Assembly (NCBI RefSeq): GCF_013328205.1
Contig: NZ_JABULH010000001.1
Coordinates: 759,610 to 823,609, forward strand
Origin: Sphingomonas hominis
GTDB lineage: Bacteria; Pseudomonadota; Alphaproteobacteria; Sphingomonadales; Sphingomonadaceae
DNA length: 64,000 nucleotides
Reading direction: 5' to 3'
The notes under the pieces were generated by a model that did not search any database, was not told the DNA's origin, and saw only the letters and a list, made by a program, of their open reading frames with translations. Every line of letters begins with the position of its first letter. Position 1 is the first letter of the stretch. This document shows, in pieces, positions 9,800 to 20,003 of the stretch. The translations under genes and the position numbers were made by a program.

Positions 9800-11560
9800 T
9801 CAGACGAGCGCGCGTGCCTCGTCGTCCATCGTGCCCGATACCTCGTTCGCCTGCAGGATCATGTCGGTGTGCGCCGCGCCCGAGGGAATCATCGGGAAGC
9901 AATTGGCGAGCTTCGCCACGCGGCAGTCGACCATCACCGGCCCGTCATAGGCGAGCATGTCGGCGATCCCGGCGTCGAGCTGATCGGGGCGTTCGATACG
10001 GATACCCTTCCAGCCATAGGCTTCCGCCAACCGCACGAAGTCGGGCAGCGAATCGGAATAGCTCTCCGAGTAGCGGCTCTCGTAGGTCAGCTCCTGCCAC
10101 TGGCGCACCATCCCCATATATTCGTTGTTGAGGATGAAGACCTTGATGGGCAGCCGGTACTGCGTCGCGGTGGCGAGCTCCTGAATGTTCATCTGGATCG
10201 ATGCCTCGCCCGCGATGTCGATGACGAGCGCGTTGGGGTTGCCCAGTTGTGCGCCGATCGCAGCGGGCAGGCCGTAACCCATTGTGCCGAGCCCGCCGCT
10301 GGTCAGCCACTTGTTGGGTAACTCAAACCCGAAATATTGCGCCGCCCACATCTGATGCTGGCCGACCTCGGTGGTGATGATCGGCTGGCGCTGGTGCGTC
10401 GCCTCCCATAACGCCCGCACCGCGCGCTGCGGCATGATCTCACCGTGGAAGCCGTTCGGCTCGTCTTCGGGAAAGGCGAGGCAATCCTTCGCGCGCCACT
10501 CGGCAATTCGTGCCCACCACGCCGACAGATCGGGCTTGGCGTATTGCCGCGATTTCCACACGCGGATCATGTCCTCCATCGCGCGCCCGGCGTCGGCGAC
10601 GATGGGCAGATCGATCCGCACCGTCTTGTTGATGCTCGACCGGTCGATGTCGACGTGGATCTTGCGGCTGTTGGGCGCGAAGGCGTCGAGCCGACCCGTA
10701 ACCCGGTCGTCGAATCGCGCGCCGATGTTCACGATCAGGTCGGCCTGGTTCATCGCCCAGTTCGCCTCGAACGTGCCGTGCATCCCGAGCATCCCCAGGA
10801 ACTGCGGCGACGAGGCGGGATATGCACCCAGCCCCATCAGCGTCGAGGTGACCGGCGCACCGGTGATCCGCGCCAACTCGACCAGCAACTGCGCCGCCGC
10901 TGGCCCTGAGTTGATGACGCCGCCGCCGGTGTAGAGCACCGGTCGTTCGGCCGCTGCCATCATGTCGACCGCCTGCTCGATCGCCGTCCGGTCAGCCTTG
11001 AGCGCGGGGCGATAGGTCTTGTGCTGGATCGGGCCGGGCTTGCTGTACGCCGCGGTCGCGACCTGCACGTCCTTGGGGATGTCGATCACGACCGGACCCG
11101 GCCGCCCCGAAGTGGCGATGTGGAACGCCTCGTGGATCGTCGCGCCCAGGATCGCGGGGTCCTTCACCAGGTAATTGTGCTTGGTGCAGTGGCGCGTGAT
11201 GCCAACGGTGTCGGCCTCCTGGAATGCGTCCGATCCGATCAGGTGCGTCGGGACCTGACCGGTGATGACGACCATCGGAATCGAGTCGAGCATCGCGTCG
11301 GTGATGCCGGTGATCGCGTTCGTGGCGCCCGGTCCGGAGGTGACGAGCACGACACCGGGTTTGCCGGTCGAGCGCGCATAGCCTTCCGCCGCGTGCGTCG
11401 CGGCCTGTTCGTGGCGGACGAGGATGTGCTTAATCTTCTGCGAACGAAAGAGCGCGTCGTAGATCGGCAGAACCGCGCCACCGGGATAGCCGAACACGAC
11501 CTCCACGCCGAGATCGACCAGCGCCTCGACCAGGATGTCCGCTCCGCTTCGCTCAACCAC
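9800..11560 (-). CDS. ilvB: Acetolactate synthase large subunit
   Basis: ThDP/FAD enzyme making 2-acetolactate from two pyruvates (or acetohydroxybutyrate with 2-oxobutyrate). 586 aa. It shows FGYPGGAVLPIYD near 22-34, catalytic Glu in VRHEQAATHAAEGYAR, and a ThDP motif reading GEAS...LNNEYMGM instead of the textbook GDGS, as I recall for alphaproteobacterial IlvB. The start is GTG at 11560 with GGGAG 8 bases before it. A candidate promoter is 48 bp upstream. Confidence 0.97.
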   Translation of the reverse strand: MVERSGADILVEALVDLGVEVVFGYPGGAVLPIYDALFRSQKIKHILVRHEQAATHAAEGYARSTGKPGVVLVTSGPGATNAITGITDAMLDSIPMVVITGQVPTHLIGSDAFQEADTVGITRHCTKHNYLVKDPAILGATIHEAFHIATSGRPGPVVIDIPKDVQVATAAYSKPGPIQHKTYRPALKADRTAIEQAVDMMAAAERPVLYTGGGVINSGPAAAQLLVELARITGAPVTSTLMGLGAYPASSPQFLGMLGMHGTFEANWAMNQADLIVNIGARFDDRVTGRLDAFAPNSRKIHVDIDRSSINKTVRIDLPIVADAGRAMEDMIRVWKSRQYAKPDLSAWWARIAEWRAKDCLAFPEDEPNGFHGEIMPQRAVRALWEATHQRQPIITTEVGQHQMWAAQYFGFELPNKWLTSGGLGTMGYGLPAAIGAQLGNPNALVIDIAGEASIQMNIQELATATQYRLPIKVFILNNEYMGMVRQWQELTYESRYSESYSDSLPDFVRLAEAYGWKGIRIERPDQLDAGIADMLAYDGPVMVDCRVAKLANCFPMIPSGAAHTDMILQANEVSGTMDDEARALV

Positions 11561-11607
11561 AACTCAACTCCCGTGCTGGTGCGGGACGCAGCCCGCTGAG
11601 TGGCGGC

Positions 11608-11636
11608 GCGCTAGGCTATGTAAAGTTGCGCGTCAA
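11608..11636 (-). promoter_or_regulatory. Candidate sigma-70 promoter of ilvBNC
   Basis: On the minus strand TTGACG (11636-11631), a 17-bp AT-rich spacer and TAGCGC (11613-11608). The same TTGACG-N17-TAGCG pattern occurs before carA. It lies in the 81-bp gap between miaA and ilvB and would leave a leader of about 40 bases. No short Leu/Val/Ile-rich leader frame is seen here, unlike before leuA. Confidence 0.4.
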
Positions 11637-11641
11637 CCAGA

Positions 11642-12562
11642 CTACATGAAATAAAATTGCGGATGAGGCATGCTGATGCGGCGCCATTTGGGTGGCGGCT
11701 GGTTACGAAACCAAGTGTATTGGCGCTTGGCGTACTGTCGCGTAGCAAGCTGCGCGCGTGTGATGGCGTCGTTGCGGCTGATCGTGCCCGCCAGCATGGC
11801 GGCAATCTCGGGCACCCCGATCGCGCGCCGAACGGGGGCGTCGACAGACACGTCGTCGCGGGTCAGCAGGGCGGCGACTTCCTCCACCGCTCCTTCCTCG
11901 AACATCGCCTCCAGCCGGCGATCGCAGCGGGCGAACAGGTCCTCGCGGTCGGGCAGCAGCACTGCGGCCGAGAGCGCAACACGGTCGCCGATCCCGCCGG
12001 CGCGCTGCTCCTGCCAATGCGTCAAGGGCTTGCCCGTCGAGCGCACCACCTCCAGCGCGCGCGCCACTCGTATCGTGTCCGCGGGCGCGAGCCGAGCGGC
12101 AGCGGCCGGGTCCTCGCGTATGAGCGCCGCGTGCGCGTCGGCCACCGGTAGCACGCGTACCGCGGCGCGGATGTCCGCGTCGATGTCGGGCACCGGCGCG
12201 ATGCCGTCGAGGAGCGTGCGCAGGTATAGCCCCGTTCCGCCGACCAGCACCGGAACGCCGCCTTGCGCATGCACCGCGTCGATCGCCTTTGCCGCATCGC
12301 TGGCCCAGCGTGCGGCCGAGCATGCCTCCGCCCCGTCGACGTAGCCGAATAGCCGGTGCGGCACGCGCGCCTCGTCTTGGATCGAGGGTCGCGCGCTCAG
12401 CACGCACAGGTCGCGGTAGACCTGACTCGCGTCGGCGTTGATCACGGTACCGCCGATCGCCTCCGCCAGCTCGATCGCCAGCGCGCTCTTGCCGCTCGCG
12501 GTCGGCCCTGCGATGAGCGCGACACTCGGGTGCGGACTTGGGCGCAGATTAGGGGGCGACAC
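11642..12562 (-). CDS. miaA: tRNA dimethylallyltransferase
   Basis: Adds the isopentenyl group to A37 of tRNAs that read UNN codons. 306 aa from a GTG at 12562. P-loop GPTASGKS (19-26), catalytic DASQVYR (44-50), GGTGLYLR, and the C-terminal [12 protein letters not shown]. The frame stays open upstream for about 90 codons, but that stretch is antisense to serB and unlike MiaA, so the GTG is preferred. Its start codon faces the serB start with a single base between them, so each gene's promoter must lie inside the other. Confidence 0.93.
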   Translation of the reverse strand: MSPPNLRPSPHPSVALIAGPTASGKSALAIELAEAIGGTVINADASQVYRDLCVLSARPSIQDEARVPHRLFGYVDGAEACSAARWASDAAKAIDAVHAQGGVPVLVGGTGLYLRTLLDGIAPVPDIDADIRAAVRVLPVADAHAALIREDPAAAARLAPADTIRVARALEVVRSTGKPLTHWQEQRAGGIGDRVALSAAVLLPDREDLFARCDRRLEAMFEEGAVEEVAALLTRDDVSVDAPVRRAIGVPEIAAMLAGTISRNDAITRAQLATRQYAKRQYTWFRNQPPPKWRRISMPHPQFYFM

Positions 12563-12563
12563 G

Positions 12564-13442
12564 ATGTTCACGGCAACGCTGATAGCAGCGGGGCGGCTGA
12601 CCCCCAACACGCTGGCGGACGCGCGCGAGCGGTTGGCGGCGGCGGACTGCACGCCGATGACGCTCGCCTGGATCGACGAGGGGGACGCGGCTGACCTTAC
12701 CTTTGGTTCGTCGCCCGACGCTGCCCGCGAAGCGCTGGAGAACGCGTTCCACCGCATCGACGTGGTCGTGCAGCCGGCCGAGGGTCGTGCCAAGCAACTG
12801 CTCGTCGCCGACATGGACTCGACCATGATCACGGTCGAGTGCATCGACGAGCTCGCCGATTATGCCGGGCTCAAGCCGCAGATCGCTGATATCACCGAGC
12901 GCGCGATGCGTGGCGAGCTCGATTTCGAGGCGGCGCTGGACGCGCGCGTCGCGTTGCTGCGCGGGTTGGACGAGGCGGCGATCGACCGCTGCCGTGCCGA
13001 GCGGGTCACGCTGATGCCCGGCGCGCGGGCGCTGGTGCGAACAATACGTGCGCGAGGGGGCATGGCGGTGCTGGTGTCGGGCGGTTTCACCCGCTTCGCC
13101 GAGCCGGTCGCCGCCGAGATCGGCTTCGATCGCGCCATCGCCAATGTGCTGGAGATCGCGGACGGCCACCTGACTGGCACCGTCGCGCGCCCGATCGTCG
13201 GCGCCGCGACCAAGAAGGCGACGCTGCTCGAGTATCGCGCCGCGCTCGACCTTCCCGACACCGCGACGCTCGCGGTCGGCGACGGCGCCAACGACCTGTC
13301 GATGATCGAAGTCGCCGGGCTGGGCGTCGCCTACCACGCCAAGCCGATCGTCGCGGCGGCGGCGATTGCGCGGATCGACCACAACGATCTGACCGCATTG
13401 TTGTGGGCACAGGGCATCCCCCGAGCCGAATGGGTCGACTGA
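12564..13442 (+). CDS. serB: Phosphoserine phosphatase
   Basis: Last step of serine synthesis, hydrolysing phosphoserine. 292 aa HAD-superfamily enzyme: catalytic DMDST (83-87), [10 protein letters not shown] (motif II) and [24 protein letters not shown]-type motif III/IV in the second half. The N-terminal ~75 residues are a variable regulatory region as in E. coli SerB. The ATG at 12564 is one base from the miaA GTG on the other strand, and no Shine-Dalgarno is evident, which suggests a leaderless or very short-leader mRNA. Confidence 0.95.
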   Translation: MFTATLIAAGRLTPNTLADARERLAAADCTPMTLAWIDEGDAADLTFGSSPDAAREALENAFHRIDVVVQPAEGRAKQLLVADMDSTMITVECIDELADYAGLKPQIADITERAMRGELDFEAALDARVALLRGLDEAAIDRCRAERVTLMPGARALVRTIRARGGMAVLVSGGFTRFAEPVAAEIGFDRAIANVLEIADGHLTGTVARPIVGAATKKATLLEYRAALDLPDTATLAVGDGANDLSMIEVAGLGVAYHAKPIVAAAAIARIDHNDLTALLWAQGIPRAEWVD

Positions 13443-13473
13443 GCGGACGCGCTCGCGCCCGCCCGAGCACGCA

Positions 13474-13941
13474 TCATCCCGCCAGCGCCGCCTTCACCAG
13501 CCCGCTTGCCTTGCTCATGTCGAGGTTGGCGGCGTGGCGCGCCTTCAGCTCGGCCATCACGCGGCCCATGTCCTTCATGCCGCCCGCGCCCAGCTCGGCC
13601 TTGATCGTCTCGATTGCCGCGCGCGTCTCGTCCTCGCTCATCTGCTGCGGCAGGAAGCGCTCGATCACCGCGACCTCGGCCTCTTCGCTCGCCGCCAGCT
13701 CCTCGCGCCCGCCCTTGCGGTACATGTCGATCGACTCGCGGCGCTGCTTCACCATCTTCTGCAGCACCTCGACCACCAATGCATCGTCGCCGGGGGTGCC
13801 AGGTTCGGGCGCGTTGCCGGTGCGCGCCTCGATGTCGCGGTTCTTCACCGCCGCCTGGATGAGGCCGATTGCGGCGCGGGCTTCCTTGTCGCCCGACTTC
13901 ATGGCGGCGATCTGGGCTTGCTTGATGTCGTCTCTGATCAT
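13474..13941 (-). CDS. GatB/YqeY domain protein
   Basis: 155-aa stand-alone YqeY protein, the helical module also found at the C terminus of GatB (tRNA amidotransferase). It starts MIRDDIKQAQIAAMKSGDK, typical for the family, and has RRESIDMYRKGGR and FLPQQMSEDE. The biochemical role of free YqeY is not settled; GatB homology suggests tRNA binding. It converges with serB and diverges from carA across 144 bp. In many bacteria yqeY neighbours dnaG/rpoD; those are not here. Confidence 0.93.
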   Translation of the reverse strand: MIRDDIKQAQIAAMKSGDKEARAAIGLIQAAVKNRDIEARTGNAPEPGTPGDDALVVEVLQKMVKQRRESIDMYRKGGREELAASEEAEVAVIERFLPQQMSEDETRAAIETIKAELGAGGMKDMGRVMAELKARHAANLDMSKASGLVKAALAG

Positions 13942-14008
13942 GCACTCGCGATAGCGCGCGACGGCTCGCTAGGCGAGGGGGTTGGAGACGGCAGGCACGC
14001 GCGATCGG

Positions 14009-14037
14009 TTGACGAACGGGGGCGGTGGCACTAGCGG
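14009..14037 (+). promoter_or_regulatory. Candidate sigma-70 promoter of carA
   Basis: TTGACG (14009-14014), 17-bp spacer, TAGCGG (14032-14037), about 48 bp before the carA ATG. It has the same hexamers and spacing as the candidate before ilvB. No PyrR or arginine operator could be recognised. Confidence 0.4.
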
Positions 14038-14085
14038 GCGGGGCTTAGCGACATCGCAGACTTTGACCAGGAGTGCCCGCCGATC

Positions 14086-15279
14086 ATGGCCGACGCCAAG
14101 CCTTCGCACGCGCCAAAACCAGACGGCGCCACCGGCGTCCTCGTGCTCGCCTCGGGTGAGGTCGTCTGGGGTCGCGGCTTCGGCGCGGAAGGGCAGGCGG
14201 TGGGCGAGGTGTGCTTCCACACCGCCATGACGGGCTATCAGGAGATCATGACCGATCCGTCGTTCGCGGGGCAGATCATCACCTTCACCTTTCCGCACAT
14301 CGGCAACGTCGGCGCCAATCCTGACGACATCGAGGCCGACGCACCGCACGCGCTAGGCATGATCGTGCGCGAGGACGTGACCGCGCCGTCGAACTTCCGC
14401 GCGGTCGAGAACTTGGACGGCTGGATGCGCCGCCACGCGCGCATCGGCCTGTCGGGCATCGACACGCGCGCGCTGACCAGGCGCATCCGCGCCGGCGGCG
14501 CGCCCAACGGCGTCGTCGCGCATTCGGCCGCGGGCCAGTTCGACCTCGACGCGCTGCTCGACATGGCGCGTGCGTGGCCGGGGCTGGAGGGGATGGACCT
14601 CGCCAAGACGGTCTCGACCGAGACGCATTACGCCTGGGGTCAGACGCGTGAGGGCGGGCCGTGGCGGCTCGGCTTCGGCTATGGCGCGCAGGGCGACGAT
14701 GAGCGCCCGCACGTCGTCGCGATCGATTACGGCAGCAAACACAACATCTTCCGCAACCTCGTCCATGCTGGCGCAAAGGTCAGCGTGCTACCCGCGACCG
14801 CCACGTTCGAGCAGGTAATGGCGCTGCAACCCGACGGCATCTTCCTGTCGAACGGCCCCGGTGACCCCGCCGCGACCGGTGAATATGCGGTGCCGGTGAT
14901 CCGGCAGTTGCTCGACACGCAGCTGCCGCTGTTCGGCATTTGCCTCGGCCACCAATTGCTCGCGCTCGCGGTCGGCGCGCGCACGACCAAGATGTTCCAG
15001 GGCCACCGCGGCGCCAACCACCCGGTCAAGCGCGTCGGCCCTGACGGCACTACCGAGCAGGTCGAGATCACCAGCATGAACCACGGCTTCGCGGTCGAAC
15101 GCGACAGCCTCCCCGCCAACGCGCGCGAGACGCACGTGTCGCTGTTCGACGGCAGCAACGCGGGGCTGGAGCTGACCGATCGCCCGGCGTTCTCGGTACA
15201 GTACCACCCGGAGGCGAGCCCGGGGCCGCAGGATAGTCTCTATTTGTTCGAGCGGTTTGTAGGGATTATTGGGAAATGA
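14086..15279 (+). CDS. carA: Carbamoyl-phosphate synthase small (glutaminase) subunit
   Basis: Hydrolyses glutamine and channels ammonia to CarB for carbamoyl phosphate (pyrimidine and arginine synthesis). 397 aa. The class I amidotransferase triad is visible: Cys286 in GICLGHQ, His374 and Glu376 in YHPEASPGPQDS. AGGAG precedes the ATG. The TGA overlaps the ATG of a small foreign-looking gene (ATGA), and carB follows two genes later, so carA-orf-orf-carB form one overlapping unit. Confidence 0.98.
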   Translation: MADAKPSHAPKPDGATGVLVLASGEVVWGRGFGAEGQAVGEVCFHTAMTGYQEIMTDPSFAGQIITFTFPHIGNVGANPDDIEADAPHALGMIVREDVTAPSNFRAVENLDGWMRRHARIGLSGIDTRALTRRIRAGGAPNGVVAHSAAGQFDLDALLDMARAWPGLEGMDLAKTVSTETHYAWGQTREGGPWRLGFGYGAQGDDERPHVVAIDYGSKHNIFRNLVHAGAKVSVLPATATFEQVMALQPDGIFLSNGPGDPAATGEYAVPVIRQLLDTQLPLFGICLGHQLLALAVGARTTKMFQGHRGANHPVKRVGPDGTTEQVEITSMNHGFAVERDSLPANARETHVSLFDGSNAGLELTDRPAFSVQYHPEASPGPQDSLYLFERFVGIIGK

Positions 15280-15632
15280 GCTTGCCGCCTTGGTCACCTA
15301 AGCTTGACCCTTTCCCAAAGAAAAACATCATGACTCCGATCGGTGCCTTGGCACTTGGCGTCTTCGTTACTGCCATCGCAGGCGCGGTACATGTCTGGCC
15401 ATCTGGCTTGAGTTGGGCGTTATTCATAGTTGCTAGCATTGTATTGGCTGTCGCCCTCTGGGCATATGTCTACTTTGCGATCACGGCTCCGGATCGGTTG
15501 CAAACTGAGGATTATAGAATTCAGAAAGAGGTGGTGGCGCGTCTGCCGGATACGATCATCATTGATCCTCTGAAGCTGCCGCCATCAGATGCGAAGCTTG
15601 TCACCCATGTTCGAGAGAATGAAGATGAGTGA
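15276..15632 (+). CDS. Two-helix membrane protein of unknown function (carAB cassette, gene 1)
   Basis: 118 aa, not recognised. Two hydrophobic helices at about 20-42 and 44-69 with a short turn, then a charged, probably cytoplasmic tail of 48 residues containing DRLQTEDYRIQKE. The ATG is fused to the carA stop (ATGA), so it should be translationally coupled to carA. Base composition falls to about 48% GC across this gene and the next (289 of 600 bases in 15301-15900), against about two thirds in carA and carB, and AT-ending codons are frequent. This points to horizontal acquisition. It overlaps the next gene by 8 bp, so the two probably act together. Confidence 0.75.
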   Translation: MSLPPWSPKLDPFPKKNIMTPIGALALGVFVTAIAGAVHVWPSGLSWALFIVASIVLAVALWAYVYFAITAPDRLQTEDYRIQKEVVARLPDTIIIDPLKLPPSDAKLVTHVRENEDE

Positions 15633-15927
15633 TCCGCAACTCTACTCTATGACCGTCATGTGGAATGGTATCGAGGATGTTCAGCAGCAGCTGCTAGCGT
15701 TTATTGATGAGAGTAAGAAAATACAATCTTGGAATAAGCCGTTTGACGGGCTGTTCCTAATCGCATCGTCTTCATCATCAGAAGAAATTGCGCAATCGAT
15801 ATTCAAGTTTCTGCAAGGTGTATCTCCATTTATCATTAGTAAGCTTGAGCTAGGACAAAACTTTGGAACTTTGCCGGAGCAATCATGGCAGTGGTTCAAA
15901 GAGCAAGGGTTCAAAAAAGAGTCATAA
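15625..15927 (+). CDS. Small protein of unknown function (carAB cassette, gene 2)
   Basis: 100 aa, not firmly recognised. The predicted order is beta strand (LYSMTVMW), long helix ([12 protein letters not shown]), strand (GLFLIASS), helix ([13 protein letters not shown]), strand (PFIISKL), the pattern of a small ferredoxin-like fold. The spacing recalls the SinR/Cas2-like family of tiny proteins, but this is a by-eye impression and the catalytic residues of Cas2 are not evident. The ATG at 15625 has GAGAGA 6 bases before it; ATG 15619 is an alternative. Its TAA overlaps the carB ATG (TAATG). Low GC like gene 1. Confidence 0.7.
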   Translation: MSDPQLYSMTVMWNGIEDVQQQLLAFIDESKKIQSWNKPFDGLFLIASSSSSEEIAQSIFKFLQGVSPFIISKLELGQNFGTLPEQSWQWFKEQGFKKES

Positions 15928-18900
15928 TGCCTAAACGCACCGACATCTCCACCATCCTCGTCATCGGCGCCGGGCCGATCGTCATCGGTCAGGCGTGCGA
16001 GTTCGATTATTCGGGCACGCAGGCGATCAAGGCGCTGCGCGAGGAGGGCTATCGCATCGTCTTGGTCAATTCGAACCCGGCGACGATCATGACCGATCCC
16101 GATCTGGTCGGCAGCGACGGTGCGACCTACGTCGAGCCGATCACGCCCGAAGTCGTCGCGCGCATCATCGAGAAGGAGCGCCCCGACGCGGTGCTGCCGA
16201 CGATGGGCGGGCAGACCGCGCTCAACACCGCGCTCGCGCTGTTCCGCGACGGCACGTTCGAGAAGTTCGGCGTGCAGATGATCGGTGCTGACGCCGACGC
16301 GATCGACAAGGCCGAGGATCGGCTGAAATTCCGCGACGCAATGGACAAGATCGGGCTGGAAAGCGCGCGCTCGGCGATCGCGCATACCGAGGCCGAGGCG
16401 CTCGCGGGGCTGGAAAAGGTTGGCTTGCCCGCAATCATCCGCCCTAGCTTCACGCTCGGCGGCACCGGCGGCGGCGTCGCCTACAACCGCGAGGAGTTCC
16501 TCGACATCGTCCGCAAGGGGCTCGACGCTTCACCGACGACCGAGGTGCTGATCGAGGAGTCGCTGCTCGGCTGGAAGGAATATGAGATGGAGGTGGTCCG
16601 CGACCGCGCGGACAATTGCATCATCATCTGCTCGATCGAGAACGTCGACCCGATGGGGGTGCACACCGGCGATTCGATCACGGTCGCGCCCGCGCTGACG
16701 CTGACCGACAAGGAATATCAGATCATGCGCAACGCGAGCATCGCGGTGCTGCGCGAGATCGGGGTGGAAACGGGCGGCTCGAACGTCCAATTCGCGGTCA
16801 ACCCGAAGGACGGCCGCCTGATCGTCATCGAGATGAACCCGCGCGTCTCGCGCTCGTCGGCGCTCGCGTCGAAGGCAACCGGCTTCCCGATCGCCAAGGT
16901 CGCGGCGAAGCTGGCGGTCGGCTACACGCTCGACGAGATCGAGAACGATATCACCGGCGCCACGCCCGCGTCGTTCGAGCCGACGATCGATTACGTCGTC
17001 ACCAAGATCCCACGCTTCGCGTTCGAGAAGTTCAAGGGCGCGGAAGCCGTGCTGTCGACCGCGATGAAGTCGGTCGGCGAGGTGATGGCGATCGGGCGCA
17101 ACATCCACGAATCGATGCAGAAGGCTTTGCGCGGGCTGGAGACGGGCCTGTCAGGGTTCAACCACGTCGATCGCCTGATCGGCGCGCCGCGTGCCGAGAT
17201 CGAGGCGGCGCTCGCTGTCGCCTCGCCCGACCGGCTGCTGGTCGCCGCACAGGCGCTGCGTGAAGGCTTTACCGTCGCTGAGGTTCACGCGATCGCAAAG
17301 TACGATCCTTGGTTCCTCGAACGCATCGCCGAAATCGTCGCCGCCGAGGCCGAGGTGATGGAGAACGGCCTGCCGATCGACGCGGCCGGCATGCGCCGCC
17401 TGAAATCGATGGGGTTCAGCGACAAGCGGCTCGCCTGGCTCGCGCTGCAATCGGCCAATCTGCGCGGCATGAGCCGCGGCATCGCGCGCGGCTCGGGGCT
17501 GATCCACGAGGCGGTCAAGGCGATGACCGGCGGCGTCACCGAGGATGAAGTGCGCGCGCACCGCGTCAAGCTCGGCGTGCGCCCTGTCTTCAAGCGTATC
17601 GACACCTGCGCGGCCGAGTTCGACGCGAAAACGCCCTACATGTACTCGACCTACGAGGCACCGTCGTTCGGCGAGCCCGAGAACGAGGCTCTGCCGTCGG
17701 ATCGCCGCAAGATCGTCATCCTGGGCGGCGGACCCAACCGGATCGGGCAGGGGATCGAGTTCGATTACTGCTGCTGCCACGCCTGCTTCGCGCTGGCGGA
17801 TGCGGGGTTCGAGACGATCATGGTCAATTGCAACCCGGAGACGGTGAGCACCGACTATGACACGTCTGACCGACTCTATTTCGAGCCGCTGACCGCCGAG
17901 GACGTGCTCGAAATCCTCCACGTCGAACAGTCACGCGGCGAACTCGTCGGCGTGATCGTCCAGTTCGGTGGGCAGACCCCGCTTAACCTCGCGCGCGCGC
18001 TGGAGGCGGCGGGTATCCCGATCCTCGGCACCGCGCCCGACGCGATCGACCTTGCCGAGGACCGCGAGCGCTTCGCCGCGCTCGTCAACAAGCTCAAGCT
18101 GTTGCAGCCATCGAACGGCATCGCGCGCAGCCGCGACGAGGCGATCGCAGTCGCGCACCGCATCGGGTATCCCGTGCTGATGCGCCCGAGCTACGTGCTC
18201 GGCGGCCGCGCGATGGAGATCGTCGACAGCGACCAGCAGCTCGACGATTACATCCAGACCGCGGTGCAGGTGTCGGGCGACTCGCCCGTCCTGATCGACC
18301 AGTATCTGCGCGACGCGGTCGAGGTGGACGTCGACGCGATCTGCGACGGCGATCAGGTGGTGGTCGCGGGCGTGCTCCAGCACATCGAGGAAGCCGGCGT
18401 CCACTCGGGTGACAGCGCCTGCTCGATCCCGCCTTACAGCCTGTCGGCGGAGATCATCGCCGAGATCGAGCGCCAGACCGAGGCGCTCGCGCGCGGGCTG
18501 AACGTGGTCGGCCTAATGAACATTCAGTTCGCGGTGAAGGACGGGCAGGTGTACCTCATCGAGGTCAATCCGCGCGCCAGCCGCACGGTGCCCTTCGTCG
18601 CCAAGGCGATCGGCGCGCCGATCGCGAAGATCGCCGCGCGGGTAATGGCGGGCGAGAAACTGCGAGACCTGCCGCCGATTAGTCGCAGCATCGACTATGT
18701 CGCGGTCAAGGAAGCGGTGTTCCCGTTCAATCGCTTCCCCGGCATCGATCCGGTGCTCAGCCCGGAGATGAAGTCGACGGGCGAGGTGATGGGGATCGAC
18801 CGTGACTTCACCACCGCCTTTGCCAAGGCGCAGCTGGGTGCCGGCACCGTGCTGCCGAGCGCGGGCGCGGTGTTCGTCAGCGTCAAGGACAGCGACAAGC

Positions 18901-19292
18901 CGCTGATCGTTCCTGCCGCGCGCCAATTGGTCGATGCCGGCTTCACGATCGTCGCAACCACGGGGACGGCGGATTATCTGTCGCGTGCGGGCATACCGAT
19001 CGAGTTGGTCAACAAGGTCGCGCAAGGTCGCCCGCACATCGTCGACCGGATCAAGGACGGCGGCATCGCGTTGATCTTCAACACGACGGAAGGGTGGCAA
19101 AGCCTGAAGGACTCGCAGCCGATCCGTGCCAGCGCGGTTAACGGTCGTATTCCGTATTTCACCACCGCATCGGCCAGCATCGAGGCAGCCAAGGCGATCG
19201 CGGCTAAGGCCGCGGCGGGTGCAACGACGCCGGGAAGCGGCGCGCTTGAAGTGCGCCCGCTGCAATCCTATTATTCGCAATCGCACAACTGA
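15927..19292 (+). CDS. carB: Carbamoyl-phosphate synthase large subunit
   Basis: 1121 aa, slightly longer than the ~1073 aa of E. coli. Two homologous ATP-grasp halves: the first starts [21 protein letters not shown], the second (from about residue 590) [20 protein letters not shown]; then a C-terminal MGS-like allosteric domain ([17 protein letters not shown]). It uses ammonia from CarA, bicarbonate and two ATP. The start MPKRTDIS is chosen because it matches the family; AAAAAAGAG in the preceding gene serves as its ribosome site and its ATG overlaps that gene's stop. Composition returns abruptly to high GC here. Confidence 0.98.
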   Translation: MPKRTDISTILVIGAGPIVIGQACEFDYSGTQAIKALREEGYRIVLVNSNPATIMTDPDLVGSDGATYVEPITPEVVARIIEKERPDAVLPTMGGQTALNTALALFRDGTFEKFGVQMIGADADAIDKAEDRLKFRDAMDKIGLESARSAIAHTEAEALAGLEKVGLPAIIRPSFTLGGTGGGVAYNREEFLDIVRKGLDASPTTEVLIEESLLGWKEYEMEVVRDRADNCIIICSIENVDPMGVHTGDSITVAPALTLTDKEYQIMRNASIAVLREIGVETGGSNVQFAVNPKDGRLIVIEMNPRVSRSSALASKATGFPIAKVAAKLAVGYTLDEIENDITGATPASFEPTIDYVVTKIPRFAFEKFKGAEAVLSTAMKSVGEVMAIGRNIHESMQKALRGLETGLSGFNHVDRLIGAPRAEIEAALAVASPDRLLVAAQALREGFTVAEVHAIAKYDPWFLERIAEIVAAEAEVMENGLPIDAAGMRRLKSMGFSDKRLAWLALQSANLRGMSRGIARGSGLIHEAVKAMTGGVTEDEVRAHRVKLGVRPVFKRIDTCAAEFDAKTPYMYSTYEAPSFGEPENEALPSDRRKIVILGGGPNRIGQGIEFDYCCCHACFALADAGFETIMVNCNPETVSTDYDTSDRLYFEPLTAEDVLEILHVEQSRGELVGVIVQFGGQTPLNLARALEAAGIPILGTAPDAIDLAEDRERFAALVNKLKLLQPSNGIARSRDEAIAVAHRIGYPVLMRPSYVLGGRAMEIVDSDQQLDDYIQTAVQVSGDSPVLIDQYLRDAVEVDVDAICDGDQVVVAGVLQHIEEAGVHSGDSACSIPPYSLSAEIIAEIERQTEALARGLNVVGLMNIQFAVKDGQVYLIEVNPRASRTVPFVAKAIGAPIAKIAARVMAGEKLRDLPPISRSIDYVAVKEAVFPFNRFPGIDPVLSPEMKSTGEVMGIDRDFTTAFAKAQLGAGTVLPSAGAVFVSVKDSDKPLIVPAARQLVDAGFTIVATTGTADYLSRAGIPIELVNKVAQGRPHIVDRIKDGGIALIFNTTEGWQSLKDSQPIRASAVNGRIPYFTTASASIEAAKAIAAKAAAGATTPGSGALEVRPLQSYYSQSHN

Positions 19293-19320
19293 ACCTCGGA
19301 CATATAGTTTGATCGTGCGT

Positions 19321-19342
19321 GCGGCCTCGCAGGGGAGGCCGC
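19321..19342 (+). promoter_or_regulatory. Hairpin in the greA leader
   Basis: GCGGCCTC (19321-19328) and GAGGCCGC (19335-19342) form a perfect 8-bp stem with loop GCAGGG between carB and greA. No T-tract follows. It could be a weak carB terminator, an RNA-processing site or a leader structure for greA, which self-regulates through its leader in E. coli (analogy only). Confidence 0.4.
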
Positions 19343-19368
19343 TCGGGGGCGTTTGAAGGAAGTGACGC

Positions 19369-19845
19369 ATGGCGACCGTTGAAAAGATGCCGATGCTGCA
19401 GGAAGGCTATGAGAAGCTGAATGCGGATTTGAAGCGTCTGAAGATCGAACGCCCGCAGATCGTCGACGCGATCGAGGAAGCGCGTGCGCACGGCGACCTG
19501 TCCGAGAATGCCGAATATCACGCCGCCAAGGAGCGGCAGGGCCAGATCGAGGCGTCGATCGCCGACATCGAGGACAAGCTCAGCCGCGCGCAGATCATCG
19601 ACCCGCGCGACCTGTCGGGCGACAAGATCGTGTTCGGCGCGACGGTCACGTTGATGGACGAGGACGACAAGCCCGTTCGCTACCAGATCGTCGGCCAGAC
19701 GGAGGCCGATGCGAAAGGTGGACGGATCAGCTACAACTCACCGCTGGGCCGTGCGCTGATCGGACGCAGTGTCGATGACGAGGTGGAAGTGACCGTTCCG
19801 TCGGGCGACCGGTATTACTTGGTGTCGAAGATCGAGTTTATCTGA
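19369..19845 (+). CDS. greA: Transcription elongation factor GreA
   Basis: Stimulates the cleavage activity of backtracked RNA polymerase. 158 aa, the standard length. An N-terminal antiparallel coiled coil (about 10-75) carries the tip motif [19 protein letters not shown] with the two acidic residues that enter the secondary channel, and the C-terminal FKBP-like domain holds [10 protein letters not shown] and [27 protein letters not shown] precedes the ATG. It lies 76 bp after carB; a strong terminator is about 115 bp after its stop. Confidence 0.98.
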   Translation: MATVEKMPMLQEGYEKLNADLKRLKIERPQIVDAIEEARAHGDLSENAEYHAAKERQGQIEASIADIEDKLSRAQIIDPRDLSGDKIVFGATVTLMDEDDKPVRYQIVGQTEADAKGGRISYNSPLGRALIGRSVDDEVEVTVPSGDRYYLVSKIEFI

Positions 19846-19960
19846 CTCAAGCCTGCCTGCATACGCGCTACGCTGAGTGGCCGTGCAGACGATTGTGGTC
19901 AGCTAGTATGTTGTTTTCAGCTCAGCGGATTCGAACGCAGAAGCTAACGTGTGAATGACT

Positions 19961-19995
19961 AAAGTCGGCGAGCGTCTTAAACGCTCGCCGACTTT
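19961..19995. terminator. Bidirectional terminator between greA and the DUF4170 gene
   Basis: Perfect 14-bp stem, AAAGTCGGCGAGCG (19961-19974) with CGCTCGCCGACTTT (19982-19995), loop TCTTAAA. The A/T ends give short T runs on both strands, so it can serve greA (+) and the minus-strand operon that converges on it. The 115 bp between greA and this stem hold nothing I can name. Confidence 0.85.
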
Positions 19996-20003
19996 CTTGA
20001 TGC

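Noticed and set aside
9800-11560. IlvB lacking the GDGS ThDP motif as a defect
   Set aside because: GEAS at that place is, as I recall, normal for alphaproteobacterial IlvB; all other active-site segments are intact.
11561-11641. Leader peptide for ilvBNC
   Set aside because: The 81-bp gap holds no short frame rich in Ile/Val/Leu and only a small GCGGG hairpin, unlike the leuA leader.
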